This document shows, one piece after another, positions 1 through 10,437 of a stretch of 64,000 bases of DNA. The DNA is from Flectonema sp. DT1601 (taxonomy: Eukaryota; Euglenozoa; Diplonemea; Diplonemida; Diplonemidae), in assembly GCA_964019425.1 (NCBI GenBank), contig OZ025833.1, forward strand, positions 558,001-622,000, given 5' to 3'. The notes under the pieces were generated by a model that had not been told where the DNA came from, ran no database searches, and was given only the letters and a program-made list of their open reading frames with translations. Numbering within the stretch: the first letter of the stretch is position 1; each line of letters opens with the position of its first letter. The translations under genes were made by a program, and so were the position numbers.

Positions 1-2430
1 GAATAGGGCAGGAGCCAAAAGCTCCCAGTCCGTTACTTCCCACTTTATCGAAATTCTGAAAACTTTGTGTGTGGTGCTGCTGGTTTTTGAAAACTTTTTG
101 TGTGGTGCTGGTGATTTTTGAAAAATTTGTGTAGAACTTGTCATTTTTGAAAACATTGTGTTGAGCTTGTCATTTTTGAAAACTTTGTGTGTGGTGCTGC
201 TGGTTTTTAAAAACTTTGTGTGTGGTGCTGGTGATTTTTGAAAAATTTGTGTAGAACTTGTCATTTTTGAAAACTTTGTGTTGAGCTTGTCATTTTTGAA
301 AACTTTGTGTGTGGTGCTGCTGGTTTTTGAAAACTTTTTGTGTGGTGCTGGTGATTTTTGAAAAATTTGTGTAGAACTTGTCATTTTTGAAAACTTTGTG
401 TTGAGCTTGTCATTTTTGAAAACTTTGTGTGTGGTGCTGCTGGTTTTGAAAACTTTTTGTGTGGTGCTGGTGATTTTTGAAAAATTTGTGTAGAACTTGT
501 CATTTTTGAAAACTTTGTGTTGAGCTTGTCATTTTTGAAAACTTTGTGTGTGGTGCTGCTGGTTTTTAAAAACTTTTTGTGTGGTGCTGGTGATTTTTGA
601 AAACTTTGTGTAGAACTTGTCATTTTTGAAAACTTTGTGTTGAGCTTGTCATTTTTGAAAACTTTGTGTGTGGTGCTGCTGGTTTTTAAAAACTTTGTGT
701 GTGGTGCTGGTGATTTTTGAAAACTTTGTGTAGAACTTGTCATTTTTGAAAACTTTGTGTAGAGCTTGTCGTTTTTTAAAACTTTGTGTGTGGTGCTGCT
801 GGTTTTTTAAAAACTTTGTGTGTAGAGCTTGTCATTTTTGAAAACTTTGTGTGGTGCTGCTGGTTTTTGAAAACTTTTTGTGTGCTGCTGTTGGTTTTTG
901 AAAACTTTGTGTAAAACTTGTCATTTTTGAAAAAAATGTGTGTGGTGCTGGTGATTTTTGAAAACTTTGTGTAGAACTTGTCATTTTTGAAAAGTTTGTG
1001 TGTGGTGCTGGTGGTTTTTTAAAAACTTTGTGTGTAGAGCTTGTCATTTTTTAAAACTTTGTGTAGAGCGTGTTGTTTTTGAAAACTTTGTGTGTGGTGC
1101 TGCTGGTTTTTTAAAACTTTGTGTAGAACTTGTCGTTTATTAAAACTTTGTGTGAACTGTAGAGCTTATCGTTTTTCAAAACTTTTTGTGTGGTGCTGTT
1201 GGTTTTTGAAAACTTTGTGTAGAACTTGTCATTTTTGAAAACTTTGTGTAGAGCTTGTCATTTTTTAAAACTTTGTGTGTGGTGCTGCTAGTTTTTGAAA
1301 ACTTTTTGTATGCTGCTGTTGGTTTTTGAAAACTTTGTGTAGAACTTGTCATTTTTGAAAACTTTGTGTAGAGCTTGTCGTTTTTTAAAACTTTGTGTGT
1401 GGTGCTGCTAGTTTTTGAAAACTTTTTGTATGCTGCTGTTGGTTTTTGAAAACTTTGTGTAGAACTTGTCATTTTTGAAAACTTTGTGTAGAGCTTGTCG
1501 TTTTTTAAAACTTTGTGTGTGGTGCTGCTAGTTTTTGAAAACTTTTTGTATGCTGCTGTTGGTTTTTGAAAACTTTGTGTAGAACTTGTCATTTTTGAAA
1601 ACTTTGTGTTGAGCTTGTCATTTTTGAAAACTTTGTGTGTGGTGCTGCTGGTTTTTTAAAAACTTTGTGTGTAGAGCTTGTCATTTTTTAAAACTTTGTG
1701 TGTGGTGCTGCTGGTTTTTGAAAACTTTTTGTATGCTGCTGTTGGTTTTTGAAAACTTTGTGTAGAACTTGTCATTTTTGAAAAAAATGTGTGTGGAGCT
1801 GGTGATTTTTGAAAACTTTGTGTGTGGAGCTGCTGGTTTTTGAAAACTTTTTGTGTGCTGCTGTTGGTTTTTGAAAACTTTGTGTGTGGTGCTGCTGGTT
1901 TTTGAAAACTTTGTGTGAACTGTAGAGCTTATCGTTTTTCAAAACTTTTTGTGTGGTGCTGTTGGTTTTTGAAAACTTTGTGTAAAACTTGTCATTTTTG
2001 AAAACTTTGTGTAGTGCGTGTCGTTTTTCAAAACTTTTTGTGTGCTGCTGGTGGTTTTTGAAAACTTTGTGTGTGGTGCTGGTGGTTTTTTAAAAACTTT
2101 GTGTGTGGTGCTGGTGATTTTTGAAAACTTTGTGTAGAACTTGTCATTTTTATAAATACTGTAAAGGGAAATATTCTTGCGGGGAAATATTCTTGCAGGG
2201 AAATATGGTTGTTTCTGAAAACTTTGTGTAGAGCTTACCGTTTTTGAAAACTTTGTGTGTAGTGCGTGTCGTTTTTCAAAACCTTTTGTGTGCTGCTGGT
2301 GGTTTTTGAAAACTTTGTGTAGAGCGTGTCATTTTTGAAAACTTTGTGTGTGGTGCTGGTGATTTTTGAAAACTTTGTGTAGAACTTGTCATTTTTGAAA
2401 ACTTTGTGTAGAACTTGTCATTTTGTCAAG
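1..2430. repeat. Minisatellite block 1, ~30-bp units
   Basis: Tandem degenerate units of about 30 bp, built around AAAACTTTGTGT followed by variable words such as GTGGTGCTGCTGG or AGAACTTGTCATT. Units group into ~120-bp higher-order repeats. The first ~55 bases are the tail of a leader that also precedes the other two blocks (compare 6694 and 10383). Because the unit is a multiple of three, the minus strand stays open for up to ~140 codons of a Thr/Ser/Lys-rich decapeptide repeat. I see this as a by-product of the period and not as a gene. Confidence 0.93.
2157..2206. mobile_element. Left-end fragment of the 8850-9300 MITE
   Basis: The first ~50 bp of the MITE described at 8850 (starting TACTGTAAAGGGAAATATTC) occur here in the same minisatellite context (ATTTTTATAAA just before). 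The sequence then passes directly back into minisatellite. The insertion was therefore present before blocks 1 and 2 were duplicated, and this copy later lost its interior and right end. Confidence 0.75.
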
Positions 2431-2663
2431 ATTAAACAATGTTATCATTGTTTTTTTTATCGTTCGACCTTGTCGACTAATTTCTATTTTCCGTTTTTTT
2501 CTTTAAAAATAAATAAAAAAGAATTTAAAAAAAAAAAAAAAAAAGAATAAACAATGTTATCATTGTTTTTTTATCGATCGACTATGTCGATTACTTTCTA
2601 TTTTCCATCCTGGTCAAGACACTAAATTGATTGTTTCTTCTTTAAAAATAAATTAAAAAAAAA

Positions 2664-2698
<35 letters not shown>

Positions 2699-2764
2699 AA
2701 TAAACAATGTTATCATTGTTTTTATCGATCGGCTTTGTCGACTAATTTCTATTTTCCGTCCTGG
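2424..2764. repeat. Hairpin satellite, left part of array
   Basis: Two to three units of a ~125-147 bp satellite. Each unit has a hairpin-forming word (AACAATGTTATCATTGTT, stem AACAATG/CATTGTT), a second small hairpin (TCGACTTTGTCGA), the word CTATTTTCCGTCCTGGTCAA and a long A-run. The array is interrupted at 2764 within the CCGTCCTGG word by the retroelement and resumes at about 4704. Confidence 0.9.
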
Positions 2765-4705
2765 GAATGACCATCATCGTCCATATTGTGTAATTAAGAC
2801 TGAATAAATAAATGGATACTAAATTATAATTATAATGTTAAAGAGATTAAACACAAACAACTGACGTCGGGGTAATGTTGCATCTTCGAGAGGTCGGTTA
2901 CCCAAGACTTTGAAAAACACCGAGGCAAGAGGTGCAACAAGCCAGAAACAACAGGTACACCAATAGCGAACCTCAAGAAGAAACACCCCAATGCCAGTAA
3001 AGAGAATGATATTGAAATATTAAGATTAAGTGTAATTATGTGCGGAAGAACAGCCCCACCGCTTGTATGACTTGAGATCGCAGTTTATGAGATGAAAGTA
3101 GGCCCATAGAAGTTCTGGAAGGACCGTCTGCAGGATTCAACGCAGACTTAATATACTTGACACTGAAAACTACCTTTTTAAAAATTAGCCAATCAGAAAC
3201 TGCCAAAACTACATCATTCAGGATTTTGTTCTTCTGGCATTGTCTTTTCCTAACTGCCCCCATAACAGAAGTATTGTCTACCCTGATATCAAGCCTAAAT
3301 CCTTTTAGATCCCACAAGTCCAACGCTAACAAAGTATTAAGCAAAGCCTTTGCCTCGAGAATATTAATGTGAAGTCCTTTTTCTTGCCTCCAAATGTCGC
3401 CTACAACAGTAAGGGCACCTGACTGTTCTACTACAACACCTCCCCATCCCTCTAAGGAAGCGTCCACAAATACAGTCAACAGTTTCGAAGCATGGAGTAT
3501 CTTTTTAATAGTTCGCAATTTAACAGCATCAACCATCCACCTAGACAATTCCAATCGTACCGAACGAGGGACATGCACCGCATCGTCAAGACCAAGAATA
3601 CCTCGATTAATCTTATTAATAATCCGTCTAATAAACTTCAAGGCAAACCAGAATCTCCCAGGAGATACACCAGAAACAGCCGATGCATGCATCAATCTAC
3701 CCATCAACGATTCCAAGCCAGAGGCTGACACCAAAAATAAATCCACAGAAGTAATCTTGCTCTGTAATCTCTTAGAAACAACAACAGTCTTACTTAGATG
3801 GCTAAACTGGACACCTAAAAATTCATACTCCACAGAGAGATCGAAAGAATCAGCCTGCTTCCAAGTTGCAGAAGCCCTCATAGCTGTTCCATCAAGTTCA
3901 GTCGTCCTAGCTTTCACCTCCTTCGCTGGACCAGAATACCTAATGTTATCGATCCAAACATCTACTCTTACATCATGAATCGCGATGTCCGGCTTCACAT
4001 AGTCAGGATGACCTGCGATGGTAGCAGCTAATGTGTGCATAATTTCTGGTGCACATGAATGACCCATAGGTAACCGAGTCAATTCAAAAAACTGGCCATC
4101 GTCTGATCTAAAACTAAAGAACTTGCGAGCATCATGAGGAATCTCGACCTGATAAAAACCAGTCCTGAAATCCCTTCCGCTTGCACAATCAAGAAGCACC
4201 GAGTCCAGATATTCCGAGATATGCCCCAAGGGCACATCAGTTTGCAGGGTGGGAGGGTGGGAAATTCTTTTGTTTTAGAGAAATAACAAAAAGAGCAAAA
4301 TTTGCTAAGGAAAGGAAGTAACATATTAGTTAAAAGTGTACCGATATAATATAACGTCTCAAACACAGCGCTAACCAGTGCAACGAGAGCTAATAAGTTC
4401 GATAAGCCACTGCTGAACCAACATAATAGGTGCAGAGTGCATTTTAGATAAGGAAGGACATTTTTCATTTTCCGTTCCGTTAGGACAGAAAAGTAATAAG
4501 TATAAAATAGTTTTCGACGTACCAGATCCTGCATAGCCGAGTTGTTATGGTCGTCGACCTTAAATCGCTTACGTAACCGTGGTCGGGGGTTCAATTCCCG
4601 GTCACGGCACAATTTTTGGTATTTTTAACCAGAAAATTTTAAAGTAAAAAACAGTAAGAAAAAGGCACAAAAGTGGACTTGGTGATCATTCCCTGAGTAA
4701 ACTAT
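2765..4705 (-). mobile_element. DIRS/VIPER-like retroelement fragment (RT-RNase H)
   Basis: This ~1.94-kb insert splits a hairpin satellite unit. On the minus strand one open frame (4235-3036, ~399 codons) carries reverse-transcriptase blocks (YQVEIPHDARKFFSFRSDDG, then LTRLPMGHSCAPE) followed by an RNase H domain (FVDASLEGWGG, LEAKALL, DNTSVMG, NPADGPSR). The arrangement and the imperfect inverted repeats at the ends (GGGAATGACC at 2763, GGTGATCATTCCC at 4681) recall the tyrosine-recombinase retroelements such as DIRS and trypanosomatid VIPER. No recombinase or gag-like part is seen, so the copy is a fragment. The long open frame suggests a fairly young copy. Family assignment is moderate; an RT-RNase H element is near certain. 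Confidence 0.8.
4524..4612 (+). tRNA. tRNA-like sequence, probably degenerate or composite
   Basis: An A-box-like TAGCCGAGTTGTTATGG (4534-4550) and a B-box GGTTCAATTCC (4588-4598) lie at tRNA spacing. A T-arm (CGGGG-GTTCAAT-TCCCG) is followed by GTCACGGCA and a TTTTT terminator at 4613. The middle resembles a class II tRNA (Leu/Ser-like, CCTTAAA loop, ~14-nt variable region), while the 3' end resembles the acceptor strand of tRNA-His. The 5' acceptor strand (TCCTGCA) does not pair well with the 3' strand, so a working tRNA is doubtful. It could be a tRNA pseudogene or a pol III head captured next to the retroelement. Confidence 0.5.
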
Positions 4706-5011
4706 GATCAAGACGCTAAACTGATTGTTTTTCTAAAAATAAATAAAAAGAATAAAAAAAAAAAAAAAAAAAAAGAATAAACAATGTTATCATTGTTTTT
4801 TTATCGATCGACTCTGTCGACTAATTTCTATTTTCCGTTTTCTTTTCTTTAAAAAATAAATAAAAAGAATATAAAAAAAAAAAATAAAAAAAAAAGAATA
4901 AACAATGTTATCATTGTTTCTTATCGATCGACTTTGTCGACTAATTTCTATTTTCCGTCCTGGTCAAGACGCTAAACTGATTGTTTTTTCTTTAAAAATA
5001 AATAAAAGATA

Positions 5012-5042
<31 letters not shown>

Positions 5043-6003
5043 ATAAACAATGTTATCATTGTTTTTTTTTATCGATCGACTTTGTCGACTAATTTCTATT
5101 TTCCGTCCTGGTCAAGACGCTAAACTGATTATTTTTTTCTTTAAAAAATAAATAAAAAGAATAAAAAAAAAAAAAAAAAAAAATGAATAAACAATGTTAT
5201 CATTGTTTCTTATCGATCGACTTTGTCGACTAATTTCTATTTTCCGTCCTGGTCAAGACGCTAAACTGATTGTTTATTCTTTTAAAAAATAAATAAAAGA
5301 TATAAAAAAAAAAAAAAAAAAAAAAGAAATAAACAATGTTATCATTGTTTTTTTTATCGATCGACTTTGTCGATTACTGTCTACTTTCCGTCCTGGTCAA
5401 GACGCTAAACTGATTTTTTTTTTTTTTTAAAAATTAATAAAAAGAATATAAAAAAAAAAAAAAAAAAATGAATAAACAATGTTATCATTGTTTCTTATTG
5501 ATTGACTTTGTTGACTAATTTCTATTTTCTGTCCTGGTCAGGACGCTAAACTGATTGTTTTTTCTTTAAAAAATAAATAAAAAGATAAATAAAAAAAAAA
5601 AAAAAAAAAAAAGGAATAAACAATGTTATCATTGTTTTTTTTATTGATCGACTATGTCGATTACTTTCTATTTTCCGTCCTAGTCAGGACGCTAAACTGA
5701 TTGTTTTTTCTTTAAGAAATAAATAAAAAGTTAAAAAAAAAAAAAAAAAAAGAAAAGGAATAAACAATGTTATCATTGTTTTTTTTTTATCGATCGACTA
5801 TGTCGATTACTTTCTATTTTCTGTCCTGGTCAAGACGCTAAACGGAAGTTTTTTCTTTAAAATAATTAAAAGGATTTAAAAAAAAAAAAAAAAAAAAAAA
5901 AAGAATAAACAATGTTATCATTGTTTTTTTTTCTATCGATCGACTATGTCGATTAATTTCTATTTTCCGTCCTGATCGAGACACTAAACTGATTGTTTCC
6001 TTT
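4704..6003. repeat. Hairpin satellite, main array
   Basis: About nine to ten units of the ~125-147 bp satellite. The hairpin word recurs near 4781, 4903, 5045, 5188, 5331, 5476, 5616, 5763 and 5907. Length differences between units come mainly from their A-runs. The array ends where a LINE-like 3' fragment begins at about 6010. Confidence 0.92.
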
Positions 6004-6009
6004 TTTTTA

Positions 6010-6310
6010 GAGTTAAGTTACCAGGTGAGATTTGGACTGTTAGCTTTTGGCTAAGGCCCTCCCTGAAGAGCAAGAACAAAAAAACTACTCACACCTGAAG
6101 AAAACATACACAAAGAACACACTGTAAGCTGTGTGTGTATTTTGTGTTTGTCACAACAGGAGAGAAAAGAAAGAATGTCAAGGTTGGTCACCTTGCCTAT
6201 CAACGCACAACATTGGTGGTCTCTACTAGACCCTGAGTGATCCCACTGGATCTCTCATCGTTCATAGTACCCTGTGTGAAGTTATAAAATCAAAGGTAAA
6301 CTATGAAATA
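6010..6310 (+). mobile_element. 5'-truncated LINE-like 3' fragment, copy 1
   Basis: About 300 bp nearly identical to 13503-13785 and, inverted, to about 9795-10085. It starts at TTAAGTTACCAGGTGAGATT, so nearly all of the element seen at 13288-14130 is missing from its 5' side, and it runs into an A-rich tail with AATAAATAAA at 6310-6350. 5' truncation plus an A-rich tail is the usual LINE insertion signature. Confidence 0.55.
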
Positions 6311-6348
6311 ATAAATAAAAAAAAAAAAAATAAAAAAAAAAAAAAAAA

Positions 6349-6735
6349 GAGCATCTCCCTGCTATCCCTCATATCCCCACAATAATATTATACCTTTTCA
6401 TTTTCTCTTTCCTTTTCTGGTCTTTATTTTTTTTTTTTCCTTTTTCATACAACGTTTTTTTATTTATATATTTTTTTTTTTTTTTTTTTCATGTTTGATT
6501 ATTTCCTCTTCATATTTTTTTTCTTTTTTCTTTTCTTTCTTTTTTTTCTTTTTTTTCTCTGCCTCTCTCTTAATTCTGTTCGTTTCTTTGAAACGAAAAT
6601 TCATTTGAATATTATTCCTTGGTCAGCAACCATCATTGTCGCCCTTTGGGCCTGTTAAAAAAAATAAAAAATAAAAAGAAAGTTTACATCGGGAATAGGG
6701 CAGGAGCCAAAAGCTCCCAGTCCGTTACTTCCCAC
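6349..6735. repeat. T-rich leader preceding minisatellite block 2
   Basis: A T/C-rich stretch, then GCCCTTTGGGC and GGAGCCAAAAGCTCC, both small perfect hairpins, then the start of the minisatellite. The same leader occurs at 10098-10437, and its last 50 bp open the window. The start (AGCATCTCCCTGCTATCCC at 6349) also occurs at 9318. I find no convincing gene in it. Confidence 0.85.
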
Positions 6736-8846
6736 TTTATCGAAATTCTGAAAACTTTGTGTGTGGTGCTGCTGGTTTTTGAAAACTTTTTGTGTGGTGC
6801 TGGTGATTTTTGAAAAATTTGTGTAGAACTTGTCATTTTTGAAAACATTGTGTTGAGCTTGTCATTTTTGAAAACTTTGTGTGTGGTGCTGCTGGTTTTT
6901 AAAAACTTTGTGTGTGGTGCTGGTGATTTTTGAAAAATTTGTGTAGAACTTGTCATTTTTGAAAACTTTGTGTTGAGCTTGTCATTTTTGAAAACTTTGT
7001 GTGTGGTGCTGCTGGTTTTTGAAAACTTTTTGTGTGGTGCTGGTGATTTTTGAAAAATTTGTGTAGAACTTGTCATTTTTGAAAACTTTGTGTTGAGCTT
7101 GTCATTTTTGAAAACTTTGTGTGTGGTGCTGCTGGTTTTTGAAAACTTTTTGTGTGGTGCTGGTGATTTTTGAAAAATTTGTGTAGAACTTGTCATTTTT
7201 GAAAACTTTGTGTTGAGCTTGTCATTTTTGAAAACTTTGTGTGTGGTGCTGCTGGTTTTTAAAAACTTTTTGTGTGGTGCTGGTGATTTTTGAAAACTTT
7301 GTGTAGAACTTGTCATTTTTGAAAACTTTGTGTTGAGCTTGTCATTTTTGAAAACTTTGTGTGTGGTGCTGCTGGTTTTTAAAAACTTTGTGTGTGGTGC
7401 TGGTGATTTTTGAAAACTTTGTGTAGAACTTGTCATTTTTGAAAACTTTGTGTAGAGCTTGTCGTTTTTTAAAACTTTGTGTGTGGTGCTGCTGGTTTTT
7501 TAAAAACTTTGTGTGTAGAGCTTGTCATTTTTGAAAACTTTGTGTGGTGCTGCTGGTTTTTGAAAACTTTTTGTGTGCTGCTGTTGGTTTTTGAAAACTT
7601 TGTGTAAAACTTGTCATTTTTGAAAAAAATGTGTGTGGTGCTGGTGATTTTTGAAAACTTTGTGTAGAACTTGTCATTTTTGAAAAGTTTGTGTGTGGTG
7701 CTGGTGGTTTTTTAAAAACTTTGTGTGTAGAGCTTGTCATTTTTTAAAACTTTGTGTAGAGCGTGTTGTTTTTGAAAACTTTGTGTGTGGTGCTGCTGGT
7801 TTTTTAAAACTTTGTGTAGAACTTGTCGTTTATTAAAACTTTGTGTGAACTGTAGAGCTTATCGTTTTTCAAAACTTTTTGTGTGGTGCTGTTGGTTTTT
7901 GAAAACTTTGTGTAGAACTTGTCATTTTTGAAAACTTTGTGTAGAGCTTGTCATTTTTTAAAACTTTGTGTGTGGTGCTGCTAGTTTTTGAAAACTTTTT
8001 GTATGCTGCTGTTGGTTTTTGAAAACTTTGTGTAGAACTTGTCATTTTTGAAAACTTTGTGTAGAGCTTGTCGTTTTTTAAAACTTTGTGTGTGGTGCTG
8101 CTAGTTTTTGAAAACTTTTTGTATGCTGCTGTTGGTTTTTGAAAACTTTGTGTAGAACTTGTCATTTTTGAAAACTTTGTGTTGAGCTTGTCATTTTTGA
8201 AAACTTTGTGTGTGGTGCTGCTGGTTTTTTAAAAACTTTGTGTGTAGAGCTTGTCATTTTTTAAAACTTTGTGTGTGGTGCTGCTGGTTTTTGAAAACTT
8301 TTTGTATGCTGCTGTTGGTTTTTGAAAACTTTGTGTAGAACTTGTCATTTTTGAAAAAAATGTGTGTGGAGCTGGTGATTTTTGAAAACTTTGTGTGTGG
8401 AGCTGCTGGTTTTTGAAAACTTTTTGTGTGCTGCTGTTGGTTTTTGAAAACTTTGTGTGTGGTGCTGCTGGTTTTTGAAAACTTTGTGTGAACTGTAGAG
8501 CTTATCGTTTTTCAAAACTTTTTGTGTGGTGCTGTTGGTTTTTGAAAACTTTGTGTAAAACTTGTCATTTTTGAAAACTTTGTGTAGTGCGTGTCGTTTT
8601 TCAAAACTTTTTGTGTGCTGCTGTTGGTTTTTGAAAACTTTGTGTAAAACTTGTCATTTTTGAAAACTTTGTGTGTGGTGCTGGTGGTTTTTTAAAAACT
8701 TTGTGTGTAGAGCTTGTCGTTTTTTAAAACTTTGTGTGTGGTGCTGCTGGTTTTTTAAAACTTTGTGTAGAACTTGTCATTTTTGAAAACTTTGTGTGTG
8801 GTGCTGGTGATTTTTGAAAACTTTGTGTAGAACTTGTCATTTTTAT
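6736..8846. repeat. Minisatellite block 2, ~30-bp units
   Basis: The same ~30-bp family as block 1 and collinear with it over almost its full length, with one or a few higher-order units gained or lost. It ends at the MITE. A minus-strand frame is open for 250 codons (7436-6684) and ends inside the leader. The peptide is a pure decapeptide repeat with no other domain. Confidence 0.93.
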
Positions 8847-8849
8847 AAA

Positions 8850-9300
8850 TACTGTAAAGGGAAATATTCTTGCGGGGAAATATTCTTGCAGGGAAATATT
8901 CCCGCGGGGAAATATTCTTGCGGATTTGGAGATTTTTTTTTAAACTCGCGGGTTTTTACCCACAAGAATATTTCCCTGCCACAGTGGATTTTTGCAAAAG
9001 CCAGTCAGTTGATAAAGAATCTAAGAAATATTTGTGCTTCTATCGAGTGTCAGGTGGAACAAAGCATCATTTACCAAGTGAACACAATAAAAAACTACCA
9101 TACTGCACAATAAAAATAGTTTTTGCTGAAACTTTCCTTCGTAGCACACATATTTTCTTCACAAAAAGGAACAAAAAAAATGGCTGGAAAAAAAGTATAC
9201 TTGCAGGGAAATATTCCTGCGGGGAAATATTCTCGCGGATTTAGAAAAAATAATAAAAACTCGCGGGTTTTTCCCCACAAGAATATTTCCCTTTACAGTA
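8850..9300. mobile_element. 451-bp MITE with TIRs and TA target duplication
   Basis: The left end TACTGTAAAGGGAAATATTC is matched by the inverted right end GAATATTTCCCTTTACAGTA; the inverted match runs about 30 bp with one mismatch. The outermost TA at each end fits a TA target duplication, as in Tc1/mariner-type MITEs. The GGGAAATATTCTTGCGG motif repeats directly and inverted inside, so each half is itself a nested hairpin. No transposase is encoded, so mobilisation would need one supplied elsewhere. Assignment to the TA superfamily is inference from the ends. Confidence 0.8.
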
Positions 9301-9317
9301 AAAAAAAAAAAAAAAAG

Positions 9318-9370
9318 AGCATCTCCCTGCTATCCCTCATATCCCCACAATAATATTATACCTTTTCATT
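9318..9370. repeat. Duplicate of leader start
   Basis: AGCATCTCCCTGCTATCCC through CCTTTTCATT repeats 6349-6403. At 6403 the leader continues directly; here it is split by the inverted LINE-like fragment and resumes near 10095. Confidence 0.7.
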
Positions 9371-10097
9371 GTTTGTTAGCTGCTGGTGTATCCTGATCAT
9401 GTGTTGATACTTGCATTTTTTTATTTGTAATCTTCTATTGCAATTCTCTTTCTGTTCTGGTCTGTTACTTCATTTGTCTTGTTTAACTTCAGTTATATCC
9501 ATTTTACTTTTTATTGTTTCCCATCTACTTTTTATTTTCTATTAGTTCTGGTCAGAAACTCCTGGGCAGCAAGAAGGAAAGCAGTTTAGTACTTCTGGGT
9601 GTTTGGCATCACCCCCTATAGTGAGCAAGTACAACAGGTAGCATTGGTAGTCTGTTGATCCTGAGTGATCCCAGCTACAGTTTTGTTTTTCTTTCTTTTT
9701 TTTAGAAGAAGATCAGGACATCCAAGCACTGCTGGATAGTTGCTGAATGCAGGGCCTGCCTGTGGCATTATAATAACAGGCTAAGTCATTTGTAGTTCAT
9801 AGTTTACCTTTGATTTTATAACTTCACACAGGGTACTATGAACGATGAGAGATCCAGTGGGATCACTCAGGGTCTAGTAGAGACCACCAATGTTGTGCGT
9901 TGATAGGCAAGGTGACCAACCTTGACATTCTTTCTTTTCTCTCCTGTTGTGACAAACACAAAATACACACACAGCTTACAGTGTGTTCTTTGTGTATGTT
10001 TTCTTCAGGTGTGAGTAGTTTTTTTGTTCTTGCTCTTCAGGGAGGGCCTTAGCCAAAAGCTAACAGTCCAAATCTCACCTGGAAATTCAACTCTTCT
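9371..10097 (-). mobile_element. Inverted 5'-truncated LINE-like fragment, copy 2
   Basis: About 720 bp, the reverse complement of roughly 13510-14130. On the minus strand it begins at CCAGGTGAGATTTGG (about 10085) and runs left to an AT-rich end. The empty site is visible at 6403, where the flanking words CCTTTTCATT and CTCTTTCC are adjacent. It contains no long reading frame. Confidence 0.6.
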
Positions 10098-10437
10098 CTT
10101 TCCTTTTCTGGTCTTTTTTTTTTTCCTTTTTCATACAACGTTTTTTATTTATATATTTTTTTTTTTTTTTCATGTTTGATTATTTCCTCTTCATATTTTT
10201 TTTCTTTTTTCTTTTCTTTCTTTTCTTTCTTTTTTTTCTTTTTTTTCTCTGCCTCTCTCTTAATTCTGTTCGTTTCTTTGAAACGAAAATTCATTTGAAT
10301 ATTATTCCTTGGTCAGCAACCATCATTGTCGCCCTTTGGGCCTGTTAAAAAAAATAAAAAATAAAAAGAAAGTTTACATCGGGAATAGGGCAGGAGCCAA
10401 AAGCTCCCAGTCCGTTACTTCCCACTTTATCGAAATT
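10098..10437. repeat. T-rich leader preceding minisatellite block 3
   Basis: Second full copy of the leader at 6404-6735, including both small hairpins and the GGGAATAGGGCAGGAG word just before the minisatellite. Confidence 0.85.

Noticed and set aside
3394-3978. Plus-strand 194-codon frame
   Set aside because: Antisense shadow of the RT-RNase H frame, with no domain of its own.
4079-4612. Minus-strand 177-codon frame upstream of the RT
   Set aside because: Its start is the antisense of the tRNA-like sequence and its end overlaps the RT frame. Composition is not protein-like.
6684-7436. 250-codon minus-strand frame in minisatellite block 2
   Set aside because: A pure repeat peptide with a period divisible by three. 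Similar frames occur in all blocks and end in the leader.
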